From positions 1 through 11,037 of the forward strand of contig JAEZDP010000103.1 in NCBI GenBank assembly GCA_023418055.1: a stretch of DNA of 11,037 nt, written 5' to 3'. The notes beneath the pieces are model-generated. The model had not been told where the DNA came from, searched no databases, and saw only the letters and a list, made by a program, of their open reading frames with translations. Source of the stretch: Acidobacteriota bacterium. Its GTDB lineage: Bacteria; Acidobacteriota; Vicinamibacteria; Vicinamibacterales; Vicinamibacteraceae. Positions 1-6,235 of this stretch are shown here, piece by piece (positions within the stretch are counted from its first letter, which is position 1; every line of letters begins with the position of its first letter). The translations under genes were made by a program, and so were the position numbers.

Positions 1-2019
1 CAGTTGCGGCGTGCTGTACTCGAAGCGCACGTTGCGCTCGTCCAAGGACACTCCAGCCGCCGACCAGCGGACGGGCACGTTGTCCACCTCGAGGCTGTCG
101 ATGGCCGCGGCCGGGCTCACCCGTCCGTTCCCGACGGCCGCCGGATCGACGATGGCCACGCCGTGCGTCGTGGCAAACCAGATGCGCCCGTCGGACGTGA
201 GCCAACTCTGGGGCTGATTCCCGTCGGTGCCGTCGATGCCGCTGATGCCCTGCGCGCTGCCGAGGAAGGCACCGGGCAGCACCGACCCGTCGCCGTCTGC
301 CGCCTTGTTGGCATCGGCCAGCCCGATGACGCTGATGCCCTGGTTCATCATCAGCCACAGCCGATGCTGACCGTCCTCCATGATGTCGAAGACGACGTTG
401 TCTTCGAGGCCATGGGCCTCGGAGATGTTGGCGATCGTGCCGTCCTGGAGGCGGAACACCCCGCCGCCATACGTGCCGATCCAGACGGTGCCTGTCGCAT
501 CGACGTGCACGGAGGTGACAAACGGGTTGTGCAGGCCCTCGGCCTGCGACCAGCGGCGCAGGGTCCCGTCGGGCAGGAGCAGGCTGAGACCGCCGCCATA
601 CGTCCCGATGTACACGCCCCTGTCGGTGGCATACAGCGCGCGAACGTCGTCGCTGCCGAGGCCGTCGGCGGCCGTCCACCGCCGGCTCGTGCCCTCCGGA
701 GCGAGGCGCAGCACGCCGCGCCCGCCGAAGTACACCACGTCTCCGTGCGCTTCGACGGTGCGCACGACGGCGCCCGCCACGTCGGGCGGCAGGCGCTGCG
801 CGACCCGTCCGTTCTCGAGGCGGAACACGCCCGCGCCGCTCGTCGCAATCCAGAGGCTGTCGTCTGGACCGCCCGCCACCGAGGTGATGCTGTCGCTCGG
901 CAGGCCGTCGGCCGATGTGAGTCGCTCGACCCGGCCGTCCCGGACGCTGGCGAGCCCACCACCCAGCGTGCCGATCCAGACCGTGCCGGTGCGGGCCTGG
1001 TAGACGGTGGTCACGGGGAAGTTCGGCAGGCCGTTGCGGGCGTCGAGCAGTTCGCGCGCCACCGGCACCAGGCGCGTCATGCCGCCGCTCACCGTGCCGG
1101 CCCAGACCGTGCCGTCGCGATCCTCGAGCAGGCTGAGGATGAAGTCCGACTCGGGGCCGTCCACGCGCGTGACGGCTGGCGACCGTCGCGAGTCGTACGA
1201 GAGCAGACCGTGGCCGTAGGTGGCCACCCAGAGGACGCCCGTGCGGTCGATGAGCAACTGATAGGCGCTCACGTCCTGCAACCCCGGCACGCCCCTGAAG
1301 CGTTCGGTGGCCGCGTCGAACTGCACGACCCCGGATGGCGTGGCCGCCCAGATGTCCCCCTGCTGATCCTCGGCAATCGAGAACACCCGCCCAGTCGGGA
1401 GGCCGGCGTCTACCCCGAACGCGTGTGCTCCCGTCGGGTCGAGGCGGATCGCCCCCAACGTCGACGTGCCGATCCACGTGCGTCCCGCGCGGTCGACATG
1501 CACCGTGTTGGCTGCATCCGCGAGGTGCGCCGGTATCGCCGGCTCCATCCATCGGCCGTTCTCCAGGTAGCGCACGCCGGCAGCGGCCGCCATCCACATG
1601 CGTCCCACGGCGTCGCGCCGCAGGTCCCAGACGATGCCGTCGGGGACGCCCCGGTCAGGACCGAACCGCTCGACCCGGCCCTCGTGCAGGTAGAGCAGGC
1701 CGATGGCATAGGTGCCGACCCAGACGCCGCCGTGCTCGTCGGCGGCCACCGCGGTGAGGCGCAGCGTCGAGAGGTCGATGCCGTCCACGCCACCCACGGG
1801 CCTGAAGAACTGGCCGTCGAAGCGGGCCAGCCCTTTCCGCGTCGCCACCCAGAGGTAGCCCTGCCGGTCCTGGGCGAGGCCCGTGACGGTGTTCTGCGGC
1901 AAGCCATCGGCGACCGTCCACGTGTCGGCCTGCAGATGGTGCTCAGCCTGTCCCCTCGGCACGGAGCCGAACAGGCTGCAGACGACAGTCACGAAAGTGG
2001 CGAGAACGAAGGGCCGCAC
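1..2019 (-). CDS. Reg_prop / Y_Y_Y two-component sensor, N-terminal part (3' end cut by window edge)
   Basis: This minus-strand frame has no stop from about 2058 down to base 1, so the gene continues past the left edge. The translation shows about 14 repeats of the Reg_prop type, each with a core like VWIGTYGGG followed by a DG-containing turn (for example GYLWVATRKG near the start and GTVWIGTYGGG near the end). Fourteen blades fit two seven-bladed propellers. The last ~30 residues (VDNVPVRW onward) look like the start of a Y_Y_Y domain. In this family these parts form the periplasmic sensor, normally followed by a membrane helix and a histidine kinase or other output; that part is outside the window. 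The N-terminus (RPFVLATFVTVVCSLFG) resembles a signal peptide. The start is uncertain: GTG 2019 is preferred, TTG 2037 and GTG 1992 are possible, and none has a clear Shine-Dalgarno site. The ligand cannot be told. It is transcribed divergently from the DUF1499 gene. Confidence 0.88.
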   Translation of the reverse strand, partial: MRPFVLATFVTVVCSLFGSVPRGQAEHHLQADTWTVADGLPQNTVTGLAQDRQGYLWVATRKGLARFDGQFFRPVGGVDGIDLSTLRLTAVAADEHGGVWVGTYAIGLLYLHEGRVERFGPDRGVPDGIVWDLRRDAVGRMWMAAAAGVRYLENGRWMEPAIPAHLADAANTVHVDRAGRTWIGTSTLGAIRLDPTGAHAFGVDAGLPTGRVFSIAEDQQGDIWAATPSGVVQFDAATERFRGVPGLQDVSAYQLLIDRTGVLWVATYGHGLLSYDSRRSPAVTRVDGPESDFILSLLEDRDGTVWAGTVSGGMTRLVPVARELLDARNGLPNFPVTTVYQARTGTVWIGTLGGGLASVRDGRVERLTSADGLPSDSITSVAGGPDDSLWIATSGAGVFRLENGRVAQRLPPDVAGAVVRTVEAHGDVVYFGGRGVLRLAPEGTSRRWTAADGLGSDDVRALYATDRGVYIGTYGGGLSLLLPDGTLRRWSQAEGLHNPFVTSVHVDATGTVWIGTYGGGVFRLQDGTIANISEAHGLEDNVVFDIMEDGQHRLWLMMNQGISVIGLADANKAADGDGSVLPGAFLGSAQGISGIDGTDGNQPQSWLTSDGRIWFATTHGVAIVDPAAVGNGRVSPAAAIDSLEVDNVPVRWSAAGVSLDERNVRFEYSTPQL

Positions 2020-2086
2020 GTCGAGTCGTTGTGGCAATCGGCAGTCGGTGATGCCGCATCATGGATGGGCGGTCTCATCCTCCCAC

Positions 2087-2115
2087 GGTTTACCTCGCCG
2101 CGCATCCGGTGACAA
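2087..2115 (-). promoter_or_regulatory. Candidate sigma70 promoter for the Reg_prop sensor
   Basis: On the minus strand TTGTCA (2115-2110; 5 of 6 to the -35 consensus) lies 17 bases from TAAACC (2092-2087; 3 of 6 to the -10 consensus). The position, about 70 bases before the proposed GTG start, is reasonable. The -10 match is poor, so this is only a candidate. Confidence 0.25.
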
Positions 2116-2187
2116 ATTTGGTCGGAATCCAGGTTCCCCTGCGCTTGACGCTGCGAGAGCCGCGGGGGATCCTGCCGCGACGCCTTG

Positions 2188-2634
2188 GTGCCACTGCACG
2201 ACATCTCGACCGACATCGACTCGCCGCCCGCGTTCGTGGACGTGTTGCGCGTACGCCGGTGGGCGCTGAACCCACCCGAGTACGGCGGTGCGCGTGTCGC
2301 CGCGCTGCAGCGACTGCACTACCCGGACATTCAGCCGCTCGTCCTGACGGCGCCCCTCGCCACCGTCCACGCGGTGGTGCGCGACCTGATGGACGCCGAA
2401 GGCTGGCAGATCGTCGGCGACGCGGCTGCCGAGGGCCGCCTCGAAGCGGTCGCCATCACGCCCTGGCTCCGCTTCCGCGACGACGTCATCGTCCGGCTCC
2501 GTCCGCTGGGAGATGGGCGCGTGCGCGTGGACATGCGGTCCAAGTCGCGCATCGGCCGCAGCGACCTCGGCACCAACGCACGGCGTGTCCGGGGGTTCCT
2601 GTCGCGTCTGGAAGCGCTCACGCCTCGCGGCTGA
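2188..2634 (+). CDS. DUF1499 family protein
   Basis: This gene encodes a 148-residue protein of the DUF1499 family. The N-terminus (PLHDISTDIDSPPAF) is the typical opening of the domain. The C-terminal half has the family pattern of a pair of β strands (RLEAVAITPWLRFRDDVIVRL), then VDMRSKSRIGRSDLGTNARRVRGFL. Many relatives carry membrane helices before the domain, but an in-frame TGA at 2146 leaves no room for them here, so this version is a bare domain with no signal peptide. The start is GTG 2188 or the adjacent TTG 2185; neither has a good Shine-Dalgarno site. The biochemical function of DUF1499 is not known. The stop codon lies inside the first unit of a heptamer repeat array. The gene is followed by an IclR regulator 139 bases away and is probably not in the same transcript. 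Confidence 0.82.
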   Translation: MPLHDISTDIDSPPAFVDVLRVRRWALNPPEYGGARVAALQRLHYPDIQPLVLTAPLATVHAVVRDLMDAEGWQIVGDAAAEGRLEAVAITPWLRFRDDVIVRLRPLGDGRVRVDMRSKSRIGRSDLGTNARRVRGFLSRLEALTPRG

Positions 2635-2687
2635 CGCCGCATGCCGCACGCCGCACGCCTTACGCCGCACGCCTTACGCCTCACGCG
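2632..2687 (+). repeat. Heptamer array A: eight 7-bp units
   Basis: Eight consecutive heptamers run without a slip: TGACGCC, GCATGCC, GCACGCC twice, TTACGCC, GCACGCC, TTACGCC, TCACGCG. The consensus is (G/T)(C/T)ACGCC. The first unit supplies the TGA stop codon of the DUF1499 gene. A short GC hairpin follows (CGCC 2686-2689, GGCG 2694-2697), but there is no T run. Confidence 0.9.
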
Positions 2688-2721
2688 CCGTCCGGCGTCG
2701 AATGCCGACCCACCGGTGCCC

Positions 2722-2750
2722 TTGTTTCGTGGACCGCAGGGGCGTACTCT
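2722..2750 (+). promoter_or_regulatory. Weak candidate promoter for the IclR-ferredoxin unit
   Basis: TTGTTT (2722-2727) lies 17 bases before TACTCT (2745-2750), each matching the sigma70 consensus at about half of its bases. It sits at the right distance before the ATG at 2774. The evidence is only the spacing and partial matches. Confidence 0.18.
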
Positions 2751-2773
2751 CCATCCGTGGAAGGTCATTCCGC

Positions 2774-3505
2774 ATGGTGGAACGCCGGGTGAGCCTCACG
2801 TCGGTGGACAAGGCACTCGACCTGCTCGAGATCTTGAGCGAGCACGCCGAGGGGCTGCCGTTGCGGACGCTGGTGGCACGCGCGCAGTTGCCGGCGCCCA
2901 CTGCCCATCGCCTGCTTGGGGTGTTGCGCCGGCGCGGCTTCGTGCGTCAGGACCCAGACACGCAGCGATACGGCCTGACGCTCAAGGTGCTCGACCTGAG
3001 CTTCCGCTATCTCCGTCGCTCCGAACTGCGCCTGCACGCGTACCCCGCCCTGCGCGCCTACACCGCGCGTGTGCCCGCGAGGGCCTTCGTGGCGGCTCCG
3101 GGGGCAGGCGAGGTTTCGTACGTGTGGGGCCGGCAGGAGGAACGCGCGGCGATGTACACCGCCTACGGCAAGCCGATGCCAGGGCACTGCTCGATGTTCT
3201 TCAGCGCGACGCAGGCCAGGCGACTGAGCTGTGCGCGTCTCTGCGGGCACGCCGATGTCGCCGGCAGCCGGACGCTGGTACGCCGCCTCGGCGAGGACAC
3301 GTCGCACACGCCGCTGCGGCTCAACTGCGCGTGTGCGCCGGTGTGCGACTACACCGGCCAGGAGGTCGCTCGTGTCGGGGTGTTCTCGCACGGGCACGAC
3401 GAAACGCCGCTGCACGACGAGCACGTGCGCGCGGCCTGGGAGTTGGCCCGGGCCACATCGCTCCGCCTCGGACACCTGCCGCGCGAGGCCGGCGCCACAT
3501 CTTGA
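2774..3505 (+). CDS. IclR-family transcriptional regulator with cysteine-rich effector domain
   Basis: A 243-residue regulator. Residues ~8-68 form the IclR winged helix-turn-helix: SVDKALDLLEIL, a recognition helix around APTAHRLLGVLRRRGFV, then the wing (QRYGLTLKVLDL). Residues ~85-233 resemble the IclR effector domain: YGKPMPGHC aligns with the usual GRPLPLHATAxGKA segment and CAPVCDYTGQEVARVGV with the usual APVFDHTG segment. Six cysteines, all in this domain, lie at 139, 153, 157, 185, 187 and 191 (C-x3-C and C-x-C-x3-C); such clustering is unusual for IclR proteins, which mostly bind small carboxylates or aromatics. The start ATG 2774 has GGAAGG nine bases before it. The ferredoxin gene follows after 13 bases, so the two are likely co-transcribed. 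The effector is unknown; redox or metal sensing is inference. Confidence 0.85.
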   Translation: MVERRVSLTSVDKALDLLEILSEHAEGLPLRTLVARAQLPAPTAHRLLGVLRRRGFVRQDPDTQRYGLTLKVLDLSFRYLRRSELRLHAYPALRAYTARVPARAFVAAPGAGEVSYVWGRQEERAAMYTAYGKPMPGHCSMFFSATQARRLSCARLCGHADVAGSRTLVRRLGEDTSHTPLRLNCACAPVCDYTGQEVARVGVFSHGHDETPLHDEHVRAAWELARATSLRLGHLPREAGATS

Positions 3506-3518
3506 CTCAGGAGGACAC

Positions 3519-3779
3519 ATGGCCTACGTCATCACCGAACCGTGCATCGGCACCAAGGACACCGCCTGCGTCGACGTCTGCCCCGTCGACTGCATCCATC
3601 CCCGGAAGGACGAAGGCGACTTCGAGACGACCGAGATGCTGTTCATCCATCCCGACGAGTGCATCGACTGCGGGGCGTGTGTGCCGGCATGCCCGGTGGA
3701 GGCCATTTACGCGCTCGATGAAGTACCTGACCAGTGGCAGGCGTATATTGAGAAGAACGCCAAGCACTACCAGGGCTGA
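3519..3779 (+). CDS. 7Fe ferredoxin ([3Fe-4S][4Fe-4S], Thermus type)
   Basis: An 86-residue soluble electron carrier. The cysteines are at 9, 17, 21, 25, 48, 51, 54 and 58. By comparison with the known 7Fe ferredoxins of Azotobacter and Thermus, C9, C17 and C58 should hold a [3Fe-4S] cluster and C21, C48, C51 and C54 a [4Fe-4S] cluster, with C25 free. The first motif is C-x7-C-x3-C, with Thr12 where the Azotobacter protein has a non-ligand Cys; this is the Thermus-like form. The C-terminus (DEVPDQWQAYIEKN) is also typical. AGGAGG ends four bases before ATG 3519, the strongest ribosome site in the window, suggesting high expression. It follows the IclR gene after 13 bases. No partner oxidoreductase is present, so the electron donor and acceptor are unknown. 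Confidence 0.94.
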   Translation: MAYVITEPCIGTKDTACVDVCPVDCIHPRKDEGDFETTEMLFIHPDECIDCGACVPACPVEAIYALDEVPDQWQAYIEKNAKHYQG

Positions 3780-3802
3780 CAGCGCTCCACACCGGTGAGG
3801 GC

Positions 3803-3823
3803 CGGCGGGTCACGTTCCCGCCG
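3803..3823 (+). terminator. Possible hairpin terminator after the ferredoxin gene
   Basis: CGGCGGG (3803-3809) and CCCGCCG (3817-3823) form a perfect 7-bp GC stem with a 7-base loop, 24 bases after the ferredoxin stop. There is no T run after it, so it is not a classical intrinsic terminator, though GC-rich genomes often use such stems. Confidence 0.35.
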
Positions 3824-3887
3824 TCCGCGCGTCCAGGCGGGGACCATTGCCAGCTCGCGCTCGTCCCAGCAGGAGCACGCTACGGAT

Positions 3888-5423
3888 ATGCCCGACGCCG
3901 CCCCCCCGTCACGTCTGCGCCCGCGACCGCGCGCCCGTCTCGTCGGCCTCGCCGCGATGGCAGCGGTCGTCGTCTCCCTCACCGTCCATCCCCGGGCGGG
4001 TGTCGACGATGCCGACACCGAAATCACGAGGGCCGAGACGCTCTTCGAGCGGGCGAAGTACCGCGAAGCCGTCCGCTCGTACGTCAAGGCCCGCGAGTTG
4101 AACCCGGCGCTCGTGGTGCCCTCGACCCGCGCGGTTGTGCGGGCGCTGTTGCGCGTGGGCGATTTCCGCGAGGCCGCCGCCGAGTCCGCCACGCTGGCGG
4201 CGATGTCGTCGGAGGCGCTCGATCTCTCGCTACATGGTGACGCGCTGTGGAGTGTCGGGCACTTCGAAGAGGCCGAGGCGCACTACCAGCGTGCGCTCGC
4301 GCACACGGCAGACTTCGCCGCCGCCAACCACGGCATGGCGCGCCTGCTCGACGCGCGCGGTCGGACCACCGAAGCGCTGTCGCTCGTCGAACTCGCCGTC
4401 GAGCGCGAGCCCGACGTCCCCGAGTTCCGGCACACCAGAGCCTACCTGCTCGAGCGGCTGCGCAACTACGGCGTGGCCGCCGACGAACTCGAACGCTACA
4501 TCGCCCTGCTGCCCAGGCAGGGCTTCAAGGAGCAGATGAAGCTGGCCCGGGCCCGCATCAAGTTCCTGCGCCACTTCAAGGACCGCACGCCGCTCTCCAT
4601 GTCCCCCGAGGTGGCCGACGCGGTGCACGTGGTGCCCTTCCGCATCGAACGCGAGAAGATGCTCGTCAAGGTGCGCGTCAACAATCGCTGGACGCGCGAA
4701 CTGGTGGTGGACACCGGGGCCGAGATGACCGTCATCTCGGAGGACAGCGCCCGCCGGGCGGGGGTGTATTCGGTGGCCGAGACCCTCAGTGCGGGTGTGG
4801 GGGACGCCGGCCTGCGACGTCTGAAGCTGGCACGGCTGGCGAGCCTGGACATCGGCACGCTGCGCGTCGAACACGTGCCGGCGATGATCAAGGACCCGCC
4901 GCTGCGCCGTGTGCCGAGCCAGGACATCGACGCCATCTCGCCCCTCGCCCTCGGCATGTCCATGCGCGTGGACTACGACCGCGGCGAGTTGCTCATGGCG
5001 CGCGAACTGCCAGCGCTGCCGCCCGCGAGCGCCATCGAGATGCCGCTCTGGATGCACAGGCTCGCCACCGTCCGCGGCACCGTCAACGGCACCACGCCGG
5101 CCGCCTTCGTCGTCGACACCGGCGGCCAGGCCATTTCCATCAGCCGCACGACGGCCGTGGGTCTCGAGCAGCTCGGACGTTTCCGCCGCATCCCGTTGAA
5201 GGTGTACGGCACGTCCGGGTGGGACCGCGACGCGTTCCTGCTGCCGGGGGTGGACCTGGCCGTCGACGAGGTGCGCATGGACCGGTCGTCACTCGTCGTG
5301 CTGAACCTGCGGGCCCCGAGTGTGCTGCTCGGCTACGAAGTCGGCGGCATCCTGGGCCACAAGTTCCTCAGCCGCTACACGGTGTCGCTCGACCTCGGCT
5401 CGGCGACGATGCGGCTGGATTGA
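3888..5423 (+). CDS. TPR protein with two retropepsin-like aspartyl protease domains, membrane-anchored
   Basis: A 511-residue protein. Residues ~9-17 are basic (RLRPRPRAR) and ~18-33 form one hydrophobic helix, so it should be a signal anchor with the bulk outside the cytoplasm. Residues ~42-210 are TPR-like helical repeats (for example HFEEAEAHYQRALAHTADFAAANHGMARLL). Two Asp_protease_2 domains follow. The first has VVDTGAEMTVIS with D275; the second has VVDTGGQAISIS with D410 and ends with GGILGHKFLSRYTVSLDL. The two DTG motifs are 135 residues apart, so one chain could supply both catalytic aspartates. Substrates are unknown; the TPR part may recruit them. ATG 3888 was chosen because the signal anchor starts right after it; AGGAG lies 12 bases before it. 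An in-frame upstream extension to 3795 adds only low-complexity residues. It is followed directly by heptamer array B. Confidence 0.86.
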   Translation: MPDAAPPSRLRPRPRARLVGLAAMAAVVVSLTVHPRAGVDDADTEITRAETLFERAKYREAVRSYVKARELNPALVVPSTRAVVRALLRVGDFREAAAESATLAAMSSEALDLSLHGDALWSVGHFEEAEAHYQRALAHTADFAAANHGMARLLDARGRTTEALSLVELAVEREPDVPEFRHTRAYLLERLRNYGVAADELERYIALLPRQGFKEQMKLARARIKFLRHFKDRTPLSMSPEVADAVHVVPFRIEREKMLVKVRVNNRWTRELVVDTGAEMTVISEDSARRAGVYSVAETLSAGVGDAGLRRLKLARLASLDIGTLRVEHVPAMIKDPPLRRVPSQDIDAISPLALGMSMRVDYDRGELLMARELPALPPASAIEMPLWMHRLATVRGTVNGTTPAAFVVDTGGQAISISRTTAVGLEQLGRFRRIPLKVYGTSGWDRDAFLLPGVDLAVDEVRMDRSSLVVLNLRAPSVLLGYEVGGILGHKFLSRYTVSLDLGSATMRLD

Positions 5424-5472
5424 TCCTGACGCCTGACGCCTGACGCCTCACGCCTCACGCCTCACGCCGTAC
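5424..5472 (+). repeat. Heptamer array B: seven 7-bp units
   Basis: Directly after the TGA stop at 5421-5423 come TCCTGAC, GCCTGAC twice, GCCTCAC three times and GCCGTAC, all in strict 7-base register. The array fills most of the gap between two convergent genes. No separate terminator hairpin is visible in this gap. Confidence 0.92.
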
Positions 5473-5485
5473 GCTGGCCGTGTGC

Positions 5486-5506
5486 GGACCGTGGACCGTG
5501 GACCGT
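5486..5506 (+). repeat. Three perfect GGACCGT heptamers
   Basis: GGACCGT is repeated three times without a mismatch at 5486-5492, 5493-5499 and 5500-5506. It ends at the base next to the stop codon of the minus-strand thioesterase gene. The period is the same as in array B but the sequence differs. Confidence 0.9.
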
Positions 5507-6013
5507 TCACTGCTCTTCGTGTTCGCGCATCAGGCGCCGGGCTTCCAGCCTGGCCTGGCGGCGCTGGTGGGCGGCTTCGACACGACGGTGGTCCTCTGCC
5601 GTCTCGATCACGAGCGGTACGACATCGGCGGGCCTGCCGTGTTCGTCGATCGCGACGAAGGTCAGGTAGGCCTGTGACGTCGACTTCCGCACCCCCGTCA
5701 GCGCTTCCTCACTGAGCACCCGCACCTGCACTTCGAGCGAGGTCCCGAAGGTGGCCGTGACCTCGGCCTGCAGCACGATGAGGTCGCCGACCTTGATGGG
5801 ATGAAGGAACTGCAGGCCGTCCACCGCGGCCGTGACGACGCGGCGACGGGTGTGCCTGTAGGACACGATGGCGCCCGCGATGTCCACCAGGTGCATCACG
5901 GTGCCGCCCAGGATGTACCCGAGCGGGTTGGCATCGTTGGGCAGCACCACCTGCACCATTTCGGTGCGGGACGCCGAGGCGGGACGCGCCTCCATCCGAG
6001 TCGACTCAGGCAT
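5507..6013 (-). CDS. Acyl-CoA thioesterase, hotdog fold (YciA/ACOT type)
   Basis: A 168-residue cytoplasmic protein of the hotdog acyl-CoA hydrolase family, which cleaves acyl-CoA thioesters to free acid and CoA. The N-terminal motif VLPNDANPLGYILGG followed by HLVDIAGAI is the family signature: N29 and D44 are at the positions of the usual catalytic Asn/Asp pair, and the DIAGAI helix is the hotdog 'sausage'. The later segments GLQFLHPIKVGDLIVLQAEV and a strand ending QAYLTFVAID complete one domain. A charged C-terminal tail (RRQARLEARRLMREHEEQ) follows and is probably helical. The start ATG 6013 has no clear Shine-Dalgarno; M7 (5995) is an alternative. Chain-length preference cannot be read from the sequence. 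It is convergent with the protease gene and 218 bases downstream of the large outer-membrane gene. Confidence 0.92.
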   Translation of the reverse strand: MPESTRMEARPASASRTEMVQVVLPNDANPLGYILGGTVMHLVDIAGAIVSYRHTRRRVVTAAVDGLQFLHPIKVGDLIVLQAEVTATFGTSLEVQVRVLSEEALTGVRKSTSQAYLTFVAIDEHGRPADVVPLVIETAEDHRRVEAAHQRRQARLEARRLMREHEEQ

Positions 6014-6055
6014 CAGGCAACGGCAGGCTAGGGGCTACAGACTTCCGGCCACACG

Positions 6056-6120
6056 GCATACGTCGCACGCCATACGCCATTCGCCGCACGCCATACGCTG
6101 CACGACTGCACGACTGCACG
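6056..6120 (+). repeat. Heptamer array C1: seven 7-bp units then two 8-bp units
   Basis: Units ending in a CG pair run at 7-base spacing: GCATACG, TCGCACG, CCATACG, CCATTCG, CCGCACG, CCATACG, CTGCACG. Two identical 8-base units ACTGCACG follow (6105-6112 and 6113-6120). It lies in the spacer between the outer-membrane gene and the thioesterase gene, both on the minus strand. Confidence 0.85.
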
Positions 6121-6145
6121 ACTCATCCGCAGTCAGTGGCGCACA

Positions 6146-6173
6146 AGGCATGAGGCATGAAACATGAGGCATG
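6146..6173 (+). repeat. Heptamer array C2: AGGCATG repeats
   Basis: AGGCATG, AGGCATG, AAACATG, AGGCATG run in register over 28 bases. A 12-bp perfect palindrome overlaps the end of the array. Confidence 0.88.
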
Positions 6174-6181
6174 ACGTCATG
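6170..6181. other. 12-bp perfect palindrome CATGACGTCATG
   Basis: The sequence CATGACGTCATG equals its own reverse complement. It sits in the 218-base spacer upstream of the thioesterase gene, about 160 bases before its start. It may be an operator, but it overlaps low-complexity repeats and may be chance. Confidence 0.3.
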
Positions 6182-6214
6182 GTGTGAGATGCAGCGTCTG
6201 GCGGCAAGCGTTAG

Positions 6215-6235
6215 GCATCAAGCATCAAGCATTAG
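6215..6235 (+). repeat. Heptamer array C3: GCATCAA repeats at the stop of the outer-membrane gene
   Basis: GCATCAA, GCATCAA, GCATTAG run in register. Read on the minus strand, the TAA stop codon of the large gene lies in the last unit and the heptamers TTGATGC, TTGATGC, CTAACGC, TTGCCGC follow on after it. This mirrors the stop-anchored position of arrays A and B. Confidence 0.85.

Noticed and set aside
4..2112. A 702-codon open frame on the plus strand
   Set aside because: It is rich in Arg, Ala, His and Val with no domain pattern, while the minus strand in the same bases gives clear Reg_prop repeats. It is a GC-driven antisense shadow.
2145..2173. TTGACG with GATCCT 17 bases on as a promoter for the DUF1499 gene
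   Set aside because: The -35 is good but the -10 matches only two of six bases.
2641..3798. A 385-codon plus-strand frame overlapping the IclR and ferredoxin genes
   Set aside because: It begins in the heptamer array and crosses two well-supported genes in another frame, and its product has no recognisable domain.
4230..5057. A 275-codon minus-strand frame inside the TPR-protease gene
   Set aside because: It is His- and Gly-rich shadow sequence opposite clear TPR and DTG motifs.
2632..6235. Heptamer arrays as CRISPR repeats
   Set aside because: Units are only 7 bases and adjoin without spacers, and no cas gene is present.
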